This document shows positions 8,776-17,045 of a stretch of 64,000 nt of DNA, one piece after another. Where the stretch lies: contig JAWPMR010000001.1 of NCBI GenBank assembly GCA_033344815.1, positions 3,520,136-3,584,135 of the forward strand. Reading direction: 5' to 3'. This stretch comes from Paracoccaceae bacterium (GTDB lineage Bacteria > Pseudomonadota > Alphaproteobacteria > Rhodobacterales > Rhodobacteraceae). How positions within the stretch are numbered: position 1 is the first letter of the stretch; every line of letters starts with the position of its first letter. Both the position numbers and the translations under genes were made by a program. The notes beneath the pieces are model-generated. The model ran no database searches. It saw only the letters and a list, made by a program, of their open reading frames with translations, and was not told the origin of the DNA.

Positions 8776-8879
8776 GTTTTCAGTTTTTGTCCTTCCTGAA
8801 ATTAGCTGTCGGATGCACTCTGATCGCAGACAGGCGTGTATTTTGTACAGCCTGAAAGTTGCGCTTTGGGGGGAATTGC

Positions 8880-9962
8880 GTGCCACGAATTGTCTTTGAC
8901 CAAGTCGCAAAGAGCTATGGTGCCGTTGAGGTCTTGCCACCGTTTGATCTGGCGCTTGATGACGGCGAATTCACGGTGCTTGTCGGACCGTCCGGTTGCG
9001 GCAAATCCACCACATTGCGCATGTTGGCAGGGTTGGAAACGCTGTCGGGGGGCGAAATCTATTTTGACGAAAAACCGATCAGCAAACTTGACCCCAAGGA
9101 GCGGGATCTGGCGATGGTATTTCAGGATTATGCGCTCTACCCGCATATGAACATCGCCAAGAACATGTCTTTCGCGCTGCGTCTGGCGCGGGTGTCCAAG
9201 CCTGAGATCGAAGAGAAAGTTCAGCGCGTCGCAGGTATGCTGAATATCGCCCATTTGTTGGATCGTAAACCCGCCGAACTGTCGGGCGGACAGCGCCAAA
9301 GGGTGGCAATGGGCCGCGCGCTGGTCCGCGATGCTGGTACGTTTCTGTTTGACGAACCGCTGTCCAACTTGGACGCTAAATTGCGTGGTAAAATGCGCGC
9401 GGAACTAGCCGAGATGCGTGATACAATCGACAAGAACATGGTCTATGTCACACACGATCAGGTCGAGGCGATGACCCTTGGCGACCGCATTGTGGTGATG
9501 AGTGACGGTTTCATTCAACAACAAGGCTCGCCCGAAGAGTTGTTCAAATCGCCCGCCAACAAGTTTGTGGCTGGGTTCATAGGCTCGCCAACGATGAATT
9601 TCGTCGATGGGGACCTTGTGGAAGAACAGGGTGCTATCTGGGTGCGGGGCGATGGGTTTCATCTGCCGCTGGACCCGGAAACGAGCGTGCGAGCGAAAAC
9701 CGCTTCAGACAAGAGCATCACGTTGGGTGTACGCCCATCGAGCTTTACCACCGATATGACACAGGGTGCGCCGATTGAATTGCGCGTTGTTGTTTCTGAA
9801 TACCTGGGCGCGCAATCGGTTCTTGTGACCCGCTGCGGGGCTGCCGAAATGCTGGTTGAGACGCAAAGCGCGGCCCCGGTCAAAGCGGGCATCGTCCAGA
9901 CCTTTGGCGTGCTCACCAATGAATTGATGATTTTTGACAAGACGTCCGGGCTCAGGCTCTGA
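8880..9962 (+). CDS. Sugar ABC transporter ATP-binding protein (MalK/UgpC type, CUT1)
   Basis: 360-residue ATPase of a carbohydrate importer. Walker A 'GPSGCGKST' is near residue 37, the Q-loop 'MVFQDYALYPHMN' near 80, the signature 'LSGGQRQRVAMGRA' near 135, Walker B 'FLFDEPLSNLDAKLR' near 155 and the switch His in 'YVTHDQVEAM'. The C-terminal third is the OB-like regulatory domain of MalK-type proteins. A GTG at 8880 with GGGGGG 5-12 nt upstream is preferred to an ATG at 8859, because the conserved sequence starts PRIVFDQVAKSYG. It is the first gene of the operon behind the LacI operator. Confidence 0.94.
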   Translation: MPRIVFDQVAKSYGAVEVLPPFDLALDDGEFTVLVGPSGCGKSTTLRMLAGLETLSGGEIYFDEKPISKLDPKERDLAMVFQDYALYPHMNIAKNMSFALRLARVSKPEIEEKVQRVAGMLNIAHLLDRKPAELSGGQRQRVAMGRALVRDAGTFLFDEPLSNLDAKLRGKMRAELAEMRDTIDKNMVYVTHDQVEAMTLGDRIVVMSDGFIQQQGSPEELFKSPANKFVAGFIGSPTMNFVDGDLVEEQGAIWVRGDGFHLPLDPETSVRAKTASDKSITLGVRPSSFTTDMTQGAPIELRVVVSEYLGAQSVLVTRCGAAEMLVETQSAAPVKAGIVQTFGVLTNELMIFDKTSGLRL

Positions 9963-9994
9963 CACCAAGAAATAGCATCAGGGAGGACTGAAGA

Positions 9995-11326
9995 ATGCTA
10001 TCATTAAAAACGATCCTGACGGGGACTGCGGTCTCGGTGTCATTTGCGAGTATGGCGCTGGCGCAAGACGGGCCTTATGCGCCCTATGCCGGCACCACGC
10101 TGGTGATCAACGTTCCAGCGCATCCGCATTATAACGCGATGATGAAGGTGCTGCCTGCCTTCACCGAAGAAACCGGCATCGAGGTCGAAGTGGACCAGTT
10201 GCAGTATCTCAAAATGCGTGAACGCCAGACGCTTGAACTGACAAAGGATGAAGGCGATTACGACATGATCGCCTATGTGGTTTTCTCAAAGGCGGATTAT
10301 GTTTTTGCCGACCAACTTGAAAACCTTGCACGGTTCTTCATGGATCCTAAACTGTCCGATCCTGCGTATGACGCAGAGGATCTGATTGACGGATATGTCG
10401 CCAATATCGGGATTGCGGGCGGCAAAAAAGGTTATCTGCCGGGCGCAACAGGATCACTTTTTGGCATCCCGTTTGGGTCTGAAACCTCTGTGCTGGCCTA
10501 TCGCAAGGATATTTTCGAAAAGCACGGCATTGCCACTCCCGAAACCTATGACCAACTGCTGGATGCGGCCTGCAAAATCCCTAAAGTTGAGCCGGGCATG
10601 GGTGGTATGGCGTCGCGTGCGGCCTCCGGTCACCAAGCAAGCCACGCGTTCTTGTTGCACCTTGCCCCATTGGGCGGGCGTGTATTTGATGACGCATGGG
10701 AACCGATCATCAACAATGATGCGGGCGTGGCGGCAGCCAACGCTCTGAAAACCATCGTGGATTGCGGACCTGAAGGCAGCCAGACATTTGGCCCAGCCGA
10801 AGCGGCAGCCGCGTTCCAGCAAGGTCAGGCGGCCATGTTCATGGACAGCATTGCCTTTGCTGCCGGGTTTGAAGATCCCAGCAAATCGACCGTTGCGGGC
10901 AAGGTCGGCTATGCGCTGCACCCCGAAGGCGTGCGTCGCGGATCTCAAACCGGTGGATTCGGCATCGCAATCCCCCAGAACGCCCAGAACAAAGAGGCTG
11001 CGTTTTTGCTGATGCAATGGTTGACCTCGAAAAAAGGCGATCTGATGGTGGCGATGGCCGGCGGCAACCCGTCGCGGTTCTCGACCTATGAAAACGCCGA
11101 GTTGAACGAGAAGTACCCTTATTCTGCGACTTTTGGTGAAGCACTGAAATATGCCGACCCTGACTGGCGTCCGATCATCCCCACATGGGGCAAGATCAAT
11201 GCGGACATCGGTACAACCATGAGTCAGGTGCTCACCGAAGGGCTTGACCCGCAGGAAGCTCTGAACGGCGTGGCCGAACGCGCCCGCGCGATCATGGATG
11301 AGGCCGGATACTACACCTGGCAATAA
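9995..11326 (+). CDS. ABC transporter extracellular sugar-binding protein (family 1)
   Basis: 443-residue periplasmic receptor. The signal peptide spans residues 1-23 (hydrophobic core 'TAVSVSFASMALAQ'), and GGAGGA is 9-14 nt before the ATG. The mature part is the bilobed family 1 type: 'FTEETGIEVEVDQL' near 55, 'YDMIAYVVFSKADYV' near 87, 'AAAAFQQGQAAMFMDSIAF' near 267 and a C-terminal 'LDPQEALNGVAERA'. It lies between the ATPase and permease genes of one importer. Substrate class is sugar, polyol or a related compound; the sequence does not tell which. Confidence 0.93.
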   Translation: MLSLKTILTGTAVSVSFASMALAQDGPYAPYAGTTLVINVPAHPHYNAMMKVLPAFTEETGIEVEVDQLQYLKMRERQTLELTKDEGDYDMIAYVVFSKADYVFADQLENLARFFMDPKLSDPAYDAEDLIDGYVANIGIAGGKKGYLPGATGSLFGIPFGSETSVLAYRKDIFEKHGIATPETYDQLLDAACKIPKVEPGMGGMASRAASGHQASHAFLLHLAPLGGRVFDDAWEPIINNDAGVAAANALKTIVDCGPEGSQTFGPAEAAAAFQQGQAAMFMDSIAFAAGFEDPSKSTVAGKVGYALHPEGVRRGSQTGGFGIAIPQNAQNKEAAFLLMQWLTSKKGDLMVAMAGGNPSRFSTYENAELNEKYPYSATFGEALKYADPDWRPIIPTWGKINADIGTTMSQVLTEGLDPQEALNGVAERARAIMDEAGYYTWQ

Positions 11327-11346
11327 ACGTTACCTCCCGAACGTTG

Positions 11347-11371
11347 GCCGGGCGGCACGTCGTCGCCCGGC
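11347..11371 (+). promoter_or_regulatory. Intercistronic hairpin behind the binding-protein gene
   Basis: GCCGGGCG and CGCCCGGC form a perfect 8-bp stem with a 9-nt loop and no T-tract. It probably stabilises the binding-protein mRNA relative to the permeases, the same arrangement as the hairpin at 2380-2399. Confidence 0.55.
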
Positions 11372-11398
11372 ACCCTTAGGCCCCTGGAAATCAGAGTC

Positions 11399-12316
11399 AT
11401 GCAAAGCGCAAACGTCAACAGGCTCACGCCTTACCTGTTCCTTGCTCCGGCGGCCATTATCATGGCCATCGCATTGCTCTACCCCATCGGGTACATGATT
11501 TATGCCAGTTTTCTGGACTGGAACCCCAGCCAGCGCATTGGCGAAGCTGAATTTGTCGGACTGCGCAATTATATCAACCTGCTGAGCGATGCGAGTTTCC
11601 TCGAAAGCTTCTGGGTTACCATCAAATTCGCAGCCGTTGTTGTCTTCCTGGAGATGCTTTTAGGCGTGGGTCTGGCCCTTCTTCTGGACCGCAATATTCG
11701 CGGCATGTCGCTGCTGCGCACGCTTTTCATCCTGCCAATGATGATCGCCCCCATCGTGGTTGGCCTGATGTGGCGCTATATGTATCACCCCACAGTCGGC
11801 ATCTTTAACCGCACGCTGAAATCCATGGGGTTGGAACCGATCCCGTGGCTGTCCAACGGTGATTGGGCCTTTGCCTCTGTGGTGATCGCGGATGTCTGGC
11901 AATGGACCCCCTTCATTTTCATCCTGTCATTAGCGGCTCTGCAATCTTTGCCGCAATCCGCCATGGAGGCTTCGCGCATTGACGGGGCAACGGGGTGGCA
12001 ACAAGTTATCTATATCAAACTGCCGCTGATGTTGCCGGTACTGATCGTGACGCTTTTGTTGCGCCTGATTGATGCGTTCAAAGTGCTCGAAGTCATCTTG
12101 GTGCTGACCAACGGCGGTCCGGGTCTGTCCACTGAAATTCTGTCGCTGCGGATCTCGCGCACAGCCTCGGAATTCCGCGAATTGGGTGAGGCGGCGGCGA
12201 TGTCGAATTACCTGCTGATCCTGTTGATGCTGCTGACTTTCGGGATGTTCTTTTACAACAAGGCCATGGAAGCGCGCGCCGCCCGGTTGCGCAAGGCAGC
12301 GGAGGAGGATCTGTAG
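11399..12316 (+). CDS. Sugar ABC transporter permease (MalF type)
   Basis: 305-residue inner-membrane permease with six predicted helices. The first lies at residues 10-33 ('YLFLAPAAIIMAIALLYPIG'). The EAA loop that docks to the ATPase is 'EASRIDGATGWQQVIYIKLP' near residue 190. The stop is directly followed by the ATG of the second permease. It forms the translocation channel with its partner. Confidence 0.95.
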   Translation: MQSANVNRLTPYLFLAPAAIIMAIALLYPIGYMIYASFLDWNPSQRIGEAEFVGLRNYINLLSDASFLESFWVTIKFAAVVVFLEMLLGVGLALLLDRNIRGMSLLRTLFILPMMIAPIVVGLMWRYMYHPTVGIFNRTLKSMGLEPIPWLSNGDWAFASVVIADVWQWTPFIFILSLAALQSLPQSAMEASRIDGATGWQQVIYIKLPLMLPVLIVTLLLRLIDAFKVLEVILVLTNGGPGLSTEILSLRISRTASEFRELGEAAAMSNYLLILLMLLTFGMFFYNKAMEARAARLRKAAEEDL

Positions 12317-13189
12317 ATGTCCACCAAAACCTACGACCGTCAGAACCCTGCGTTTTATGCCCTGTTGGTTGCCCTTGTGGTGATGTCCGTCGGGCCCATC
12401 GCCATGATGCTGATGACCTCCCTCAAGCTGAACGTCGACATCATGTCGGACACGTCATCGCTGATTTTCATGCCCACTTTGCGCAACTATGAAACGGCGC
12501 TCTGTGATTTCCTATGGTACGAAGCGCCCCATATTGAGTATTGCGACAAGACCTTCGGGCGGGCGCTGGTCAACTCACTGATCATCGCGCTGATTTCCAC
12601 TGTGCTGACGCTGGTGATTGGCTGTATGGCCGCTTATGCGCTTGTGCGATTCCGCTTTATGGGGCGGGACACGGTATCGCTTTCTACACTGGCGATGCGC
12701 ATGGTGCCGCCTGCGGTGCTTTTGGTGCCAGTCTTTGGCATCTGGACATTCCAGTTTCAGATCGATGGGACGCGTGCGGGCATCATACTGGTTTATGTGG
12801 CGATGAACCTACCGTTTGTGATCTGGATCCTGCAAAGTTTCATTGTGCAGGTTCCGATCCAACTTGAAGAAGCCGCGCGCATGGACGGTGCGGGGCCGTT
12901 TCAAGTGTTTTTCCTTGTGGTGCTTCCGTTGATCAAACCGGGTCTGGCAGCCGCAGCGATTTTCACATTCCGGGTGGCGTGGAACGAATTTCTTCTGGCC
13001 AACGCACTGGCGGATCGCAATTCGCGCACGGTGCCGGTGACGATCGTGAACTCAATTACGGAATTCAACATCGACTGGGGCGTCATTATGGCCACGGGTA
13101 TGTTGCTGGCCATCCCACCGATCATCTTTACTTTTGTGGCGTCGCGTCAGATCATCACTGGCATGACCGCAGGAGCGGTCAAAGGCTGA
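12317..13189 (+). CDS. Sugar ABC transporter permease (MalG type)
   Basis: 290-residue partner permease with six predicted helices and the EAA loop 'EEAARMDGAGPFQVFFLVVL' near residue 185. It starts at the nucleotide after the previous stop, and its own TGA shares one base with the ATG of the b561 gene (TGATG at 13187-13191). The coupling suggests that the b561 protein is made together with the transporter. Confidence 0.95.
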   Translation: MSTKTYDRQNPAFYALLVALVVMSVGPIAMMLMTSLKLNVDIMSDTSSLIFMPTLRNYETALCDFLWYEAPHIEYCDKTFGRALVNSLIIALISTVLTLVIGCMAAYALVRFRFMGRDTVSLSTLAMRMVPPAVLLVPVFGIWTFQFQIDGTRAGIILVYVAMNLPFVIWILQSFIVQVPIQLEEAARMDGAGPFQVFFLVVLPLIKPGLAAAAIFTFRVAWNEFLLANALADRNSRTVPVTIVNSITEFNIDWGVIMATGMLLAIPPIIFTFVASRQIITGMTAGAVKG

Positions 13190-13896
13190 TGTGGGACTGG
13201 CTGCTTGCTCCGATGGATGCGGCCAGTGCGCATAACGTCGAGGGGCTTCTGAGCTGGCATGCCCGCTTGATGGTTTTGGCCTGGGGGGTGCTGGTGCCCT
13301 TAGGCATCGTCATCGCAAGGTATTTCAAGATTTTTCCCGGGCAGGATTGGCCCCGCAGTCTGGACCATCACTTCTGGTGGAACACGCACCGTGCTTGCCA
13401 ATACAGCGCCTGTGCGTTGATGGCGATTGGGGTTGTGCTAATCCTGTTGGCATCCCCCTCGACGGTAAAAACGGGACCGCATTTTTATATCGGTTGGGCG
13501 GTGCTTTCGCTTGCTGTCATGCAGATTGTAGGCGGCATTCTGCGCGGTACCAAAGGTGGGCCGACGGCGCCTGCGCCGGATGGCACTTTGCACGGTGATC
13601 ATTTTGACATGACACCGCGCCGGCTGGCCTTTGAATACATACATAAATCTGCAGGCTACGCGGCGCTGATCCTGTCAGTCGTTGCGATTCTGACGGGTCT
13701 TTGGCAAGCCAATGCGCCAAACTGGATGTGGCTTAGCCTGTCTTTGTGGTGGGCGTGCCTGATGGCGACCGCAATAATGATGCAACATCGCGGGATGGCG
13801 GTGGATACCTATCAAGCGATTTGGGGCCCTGATCCGGCGTTGCCCGGAAACAAGCGAAAACCCATTGGGCTGGGCGTGTCGCGCCGCTTGGAGTGA
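13189..13896 (+). CDS. Cytochrome b561 domain membrane protein
   Basis: 235-residue membrane protein of the b561 family, which carries two b-type haems and moves electrons across the membrane. Five or six hydrophobic helices are visible. Candidate haem-ligand His lie in 'LSWHARLMVLAWG' (TM1), 'WNTHRACQYSACAL', 'GPHFYIGWAVLS' and 'YIHKSAGYAALIL'. AGGAG lies 14-18 nt before the ATG. A longer frame from 12979 is only a shadow of the permease gene. Being coupled to a sugar importer is unusual. It may pass electrons from oxidation of the imported compound, but this is inference; it could also be a family member without a transport link. Confidence 0.85.
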   Translation: MWDWLLAPMDAASAHNVEGLLSWHARLMVLAWGVLVPLGIVIARYFKIFPGQDWPRSLDHHFWWNTHRACQYSACALMAIGVVLILLASPSTVKTGPHFYIGWAVLSLAVMQIVGGILRGTKGGPTAPAPDGTLHGDHFDMTPRRLAFEYIHKSAGYAALILSVVAILTGLWQANAPNWMWLSLSLWWACLMATAIMMQHRGMAVDTYQAIWGPDPALPGNKRKPIGLGVSRRLE

Positions 13897-13899
13897 GGC

Positions 13900-14316
13900 T
13901 CAAATCGCAGCCCCAATGGCTTTCAGGGCGGCCGTAGCCACAGCCACATCTTGATCACCTGTTCCTGATCCGACACCAATTGCGCCAATACACTCGCCGC
14001 CGATAAAAATGGGCAAACCACCAGGAAGGCCGGTCATGTTCCCGTCCGTTGCCATGCCGATGGGCTGTCGTACGGATTCGGGAATGGCGGTTGTCGCCGC
14101 CCGGATGGACGCCGCTGTCAGCGCTTTTGATCGGGCGCTTTTCCGACTTAGAAACTTCGCGCCGGACATCCGGATTTCACCCAGCGTTTCCCCACTGGCA
14201 TCTACAATGATGATGCATTGTGGTTGACCGTGCTCTTCGGCTTCAGAGATCGCGGCGGACAGCATCGTCATGACGGCTGTGTGGGTCAGCACTTGTGACG
14301 GTTTGGTAAAGGTCAT
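13900..14316 (-). CDS. GlcG/HbpS family haem-binding-like protein
   Basis: 138-residue protein with the DUF336 pattern: 'IIVDASGETLGEIRMSGA' near residue 36, 'SRSKALTAAS'-type helix ('ARSKALTAASIRAATT') near 60 and the Gly-rich 'GGLPIFIGGECIGAIGVGSG' near 98. Relatives bind haem or oxidise glycolate-related compounds as accessory subunits, but the family role is poorly defined. No signal peptide is visible. It converges on the b561 gene with a 3-nt gap. Two possible haem proteins side by side is suggestive of a redox function. Confidence 0.85.
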   Translation of the reverse strand: MTFTKPSQVLTHTAVMTMLSAAISEAEEHGQPQCIIIVDASGETLGEIRMSGAKFLSRKSARSKALTAASIRAATTAIPESVRQPIGMATDGNMTGLPGGLPIFIGGECIGAIGVGSGTGDQDVAVATAALKAIGAAI

Positions 14317-14517
14317 TTATGATGTTTTCCGAAAGACTGATCGTTCTTGAGTACCTTGAACCAGTTTTGGCGCAGGTGGAAGAGGTTCCCTTTGTGCACG
14401 TCTTGAAACGATGGGTTTTTTCCTATGATGCATAAAATGCTGTTGCGGCGTTGTTGGACATTCGCTCGTGCCGCCGTAGCATGAGTCCACTAACGAATTT
14501 GCGTGAGAGGATAACAG

Positions 14518-15900
14518 ATGCCGACCTACGATCGCCTGAGCCTAAGCCACCCAGCCGGATCGGGTGAGGAAACCTTGCGCAAAAGAACCATCACCGGTCT
14601 GCGTAGCTTGCGCCTGGCACTTGCAGCACATTTTCCCCAGGATACCGACCGCATGGCTACTGTGCGCATCGGCACATGGAACATTCGAGAGTTTGGCAAT
14701 ACCAATTTTGGTGGCCGAGATACCTATGAACCATTGTATTACATGGCTGAGATCATTTCCAATTTTGATATTGTTGCTGTGCAGGAAGTCCGTGATGACA
14801 TGCGCGAATTCCTCCAGTTGCTGGCCATCCTTGGGCCGGATTGGGATTACCTTGCCACGGATGTGACGGATGGTGGTGCTGGCAATGGAGAGCGGATGGT
14901 TTTTGCCTTCAACCGCAACCGGGTGCGTTTCAGAAATATTGCCGGAGAGTTGACGCTGCCGGATGGAAAGAAAGTTCTGGCAAGTTTTGGAGAGCGGCTC
15001 CGGTTGGAGAATGGCATCGCGCTTGAATTACCCGGCGGCATAGACTTGTCCGGTGTCTATGAAGCGCGCAGCAACAAAAAGAAAAGTGGCACAATTAAGC
15101 TTGCAGAAGATGTAGACATCGCCCTGCCGGAAGGCACGCTTTTGAACCTGCCCGAAGGAAGTGCGCTGGCGGTGACCAGAGGCACTGAAGTCACGCGCCC
15201 CGCCGGCACACGCGGCAGAGTCCAATTGCATGTGCCGCAAGGGCAGGTGGAAGGTAAAGCGTTTCGCCTGCGGTTTCCCGGTGCCGCTTTGGATCAGAGC
15301 TTCAAGCAATTCGCGCGCACGCCCTATCTGGTCAGCTTTCAGGCCGGCTGGCTGAAGATCGACCTTGCAACGGTCCACATCTATTTTGGCGACAATGAGG
15401 ATGAAAAGCTGTTGGCGCAGCGCAAACGGGAGATTGCGAGCCTGACGGCTGCCCTTGGTAAAAGAGCCGCAAAAGAAATGTCCAAAGATCCGGAAAACAC
15501 GGTGCTGACGGCGGTGCTTGGTGATTTCAATATCCTGAGCGCAGAGCATGAAACCATGCAAGCACTGGAGGCCAACGGGTTTGAAGTGCCTGAACAGATA
15601 CGCTCGATTCCGGGCTCGAATGTGGCGAAAGACAAGGCCTATGATCAAATTGCCTTTTGGGAACCAATGCGCGCGGGCGGCTATACACGTTTTGAAGTGA
15701 GAGGGGCAAATGTGTTCGATTTTTTCGAACATGTTTACCGGCTCGATCAGCGCGAGACATATCAACCGGAACGTTCCGAAGGCTCCTATAAGACTTGGCG
15801 GACGTATAAGATGAGTGATCACCTTCCAATGTGGGTCGAGCTCACCAGTGATTTTTCTGATGCATATATCGAGGCATGTGATGCCGTTGATCCGGCTTAG
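14518..15900 (+). CDS. Endonuclease/exonuclease/phosphatase-fold protein with a large insertion
   Basis: 460-residue EEP-superfamily protein, a DNase I-like Mg-dependent hydrolase fold. Fold motifs seen: 'IGTWNIREFG' near residue 52, 'DIVAVQEVRDD' near 84, 'ATVHIYFGDN' near 285, 'LGDFNIL' near 332 and the terminal 'SDHLPMWVEL' near 435. Between the second and third motifs about 105 residues (roughly 143-247) are inserted. They are built of short phrases such as LTLPDGKK, IALPEGTLLNLPEGS and VTRPAGTRG, which look like a small beta-rich repeat. A short N-terminal extension of about 45 residues lacks a clear signal peptide. AGAGGATA lies just before the ATG. Substrate (nucleic acid, lipid or protein-bound phosphate) unknown. 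Confidence 0.85.
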   Translation: MPTYDRLSLSHPAGSGEETLRKRTITGLRSLRLALAAHFPQDTDRMATVRIGTWNIREFGNTNFGGRDTYEPLYYMAEIISNFDIVAVQEVRDDMREFLQLLAILGPDWDYLATDVTDGGAGNGERMVFAFNRNRVRFRNIAGELTLPDGKKVLASFGERLRLENGIALELPGGIDLSGVYEARSNKKKSGTIKLAEDVDIALPEGTLLNLPEGSALAVTRGTEVTRPAGTRGRVQLHVPQGQVEGKAFRLRFPGAALDQSFKQFARTPYLVSFQAGWLKIDLATVHIYFGDNEDEKLLAQRKREIASLTAALGKRAAKEMSKDPENTVLTAVLGDFNILSAEHETMQALEANGFEVPEQIRSIPGSNVAKDKAYDQIAFWEPMRAGGYTRFEVRGANVFDFFEHVYRLDQRETYQPERSEGSYKTWRTYKMSDHLPMWVELTSDFSDAYIEACDAVDPA

Positions 15901-16909
15901 GTCGGCCGGTCGATCGGGTTGCTGTAGCGGGTGACGTTACAATCTCCCGCCCGGGCTTAGGTTCTCTATTTGCGTCTTGTGGCCACACAACAACCGATTG
16001 TTTCGAAGGAGAAAAAGTAGATGAAATACCGGCTGCTGATCCCGAGTGTAACCTGCGTCTTTACTTACTCATATGATAACGCATCCTACCTGACATTTAC
16101 GCTGGATTTTCGACCTGACGTGCAATTCTGATCTTTTTTCCAGGACAATCACTGCACACCGGACGCCACTAAAAGATGTACAGGTGCTGTCACCTAAGGC
16201 GCTCACACACCAGAACCATATGACGCCCCAGGCCTTCCGAGCAGAATGAAGTTTTGATCAGGGCGTTTCGTCAATCATCTTGTGTGAAACCCGGTGCAGT
16301 CGCACCAGAGTCCGTGAATTCGTTTCACGTGTACTAATCCGATTTATTTTTCGCTGATGACAAGACTACGAGGCAATCGCAGTGTCCATTTTTTGCGGCC
16401 ACAGTCGTCTGCCAGATGGCCGGACTAAGCATCAAGATGCTCTATCTTCTCAGCAGCCTGTAATTTCCGTTAAGTGCCCGAAGTGTTCGTGCCGCGCATT
16501 TCTCGTCAGCCACTGTTGGCAACGATCCGATAGATAGTCTGCCGGAAGCGCGTGTTCGCTTGATTGCCGCCAGTTCTGGCCTGATACGTGTGTTTTAAAC
16601 CCGACATTTTCCAGAAACATCAGACCGCCGCCGGCTCAGGGCGACTGAAGGTCGTTTCGCGGAGTTTCTAAGTGTCCGTCCCCAAACTGCGCATGAACAG
16701 TATCAGCCATCAAACTTTGAGCCGCCAAAACACCGGTTAAAACAAGCGGCGCACAGGGAACAAATCGTCAGGGAAACCGCGCCTGGATCAACGTCACAGC
16801 ACCAAGACAAGCCAAGTGCAGATGGCTTTTTCTTTGATCATTTTGGTCCGGTGGGAACGTCCTTCACATGGAAAGACAATTTCAAAGCCAAAAGAATTTC
16901 ATTTTTTTT
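15901..16909. other. Long intergenic stretch with one tiny ORF
   Basis: About 1 kb without a recognisable gene in any frame. The only notable item is a 36-codon ORF at 16021-16131 (starting MKYRLLIPSV) preceded by GAAGGAG at 16004-16010. The Shine-Dalgarno match is strong but the product resembles nothing I know and may be the start of a decayed gene. The right end of the gap holds the ECF-type promoter of the RTX gene. Confidence 0.5.
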
Positions 16910-16937
16910 GAACCGCAGACTGTGCCGGACCGACCAA
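16910..16937 (+). promoter_or_regulatory. ECF-type promoter of the RTX gene
   Basis: GAACC at 16910-16914, a 16-nt spacer, then CGACCAA at 16931-16937. A T-run and TTTG precede the -35 element. The same GAACC-N16-CGAC architecture precedes the anti-sigma gene and the subtilase lipoprotein gene flanking the local ECF sigma factor. The transcript would carry a leader of about 100 nt before the RTX ATG at 17046. Confidence 0.7.
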
Positions 16938-17045
16938 CGGGTATCTCGCCAGTTGCGGGGCTCTGAAACAAATCCTGATCATCAGGACCAACCGCCCAAC
17001 AAATGGCGAAATTGAGACCAAAATCACTTTTGAATGGAGAATGAA

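Noticed and set aside
12979-13188. N-terminal extension of the b561 frame starting at 12979
   Set aside because: It overlaps the permease gene in another frame, and the ATG at 13189 has AGGAG upstream and directly precedes the first membrane helix.
17034-17045. ATG at 17034 as start of the RTX protein
   Set aside because: There is no ribosome site before it, whereas GGAG sits at the right distance before the ATG at 17046.
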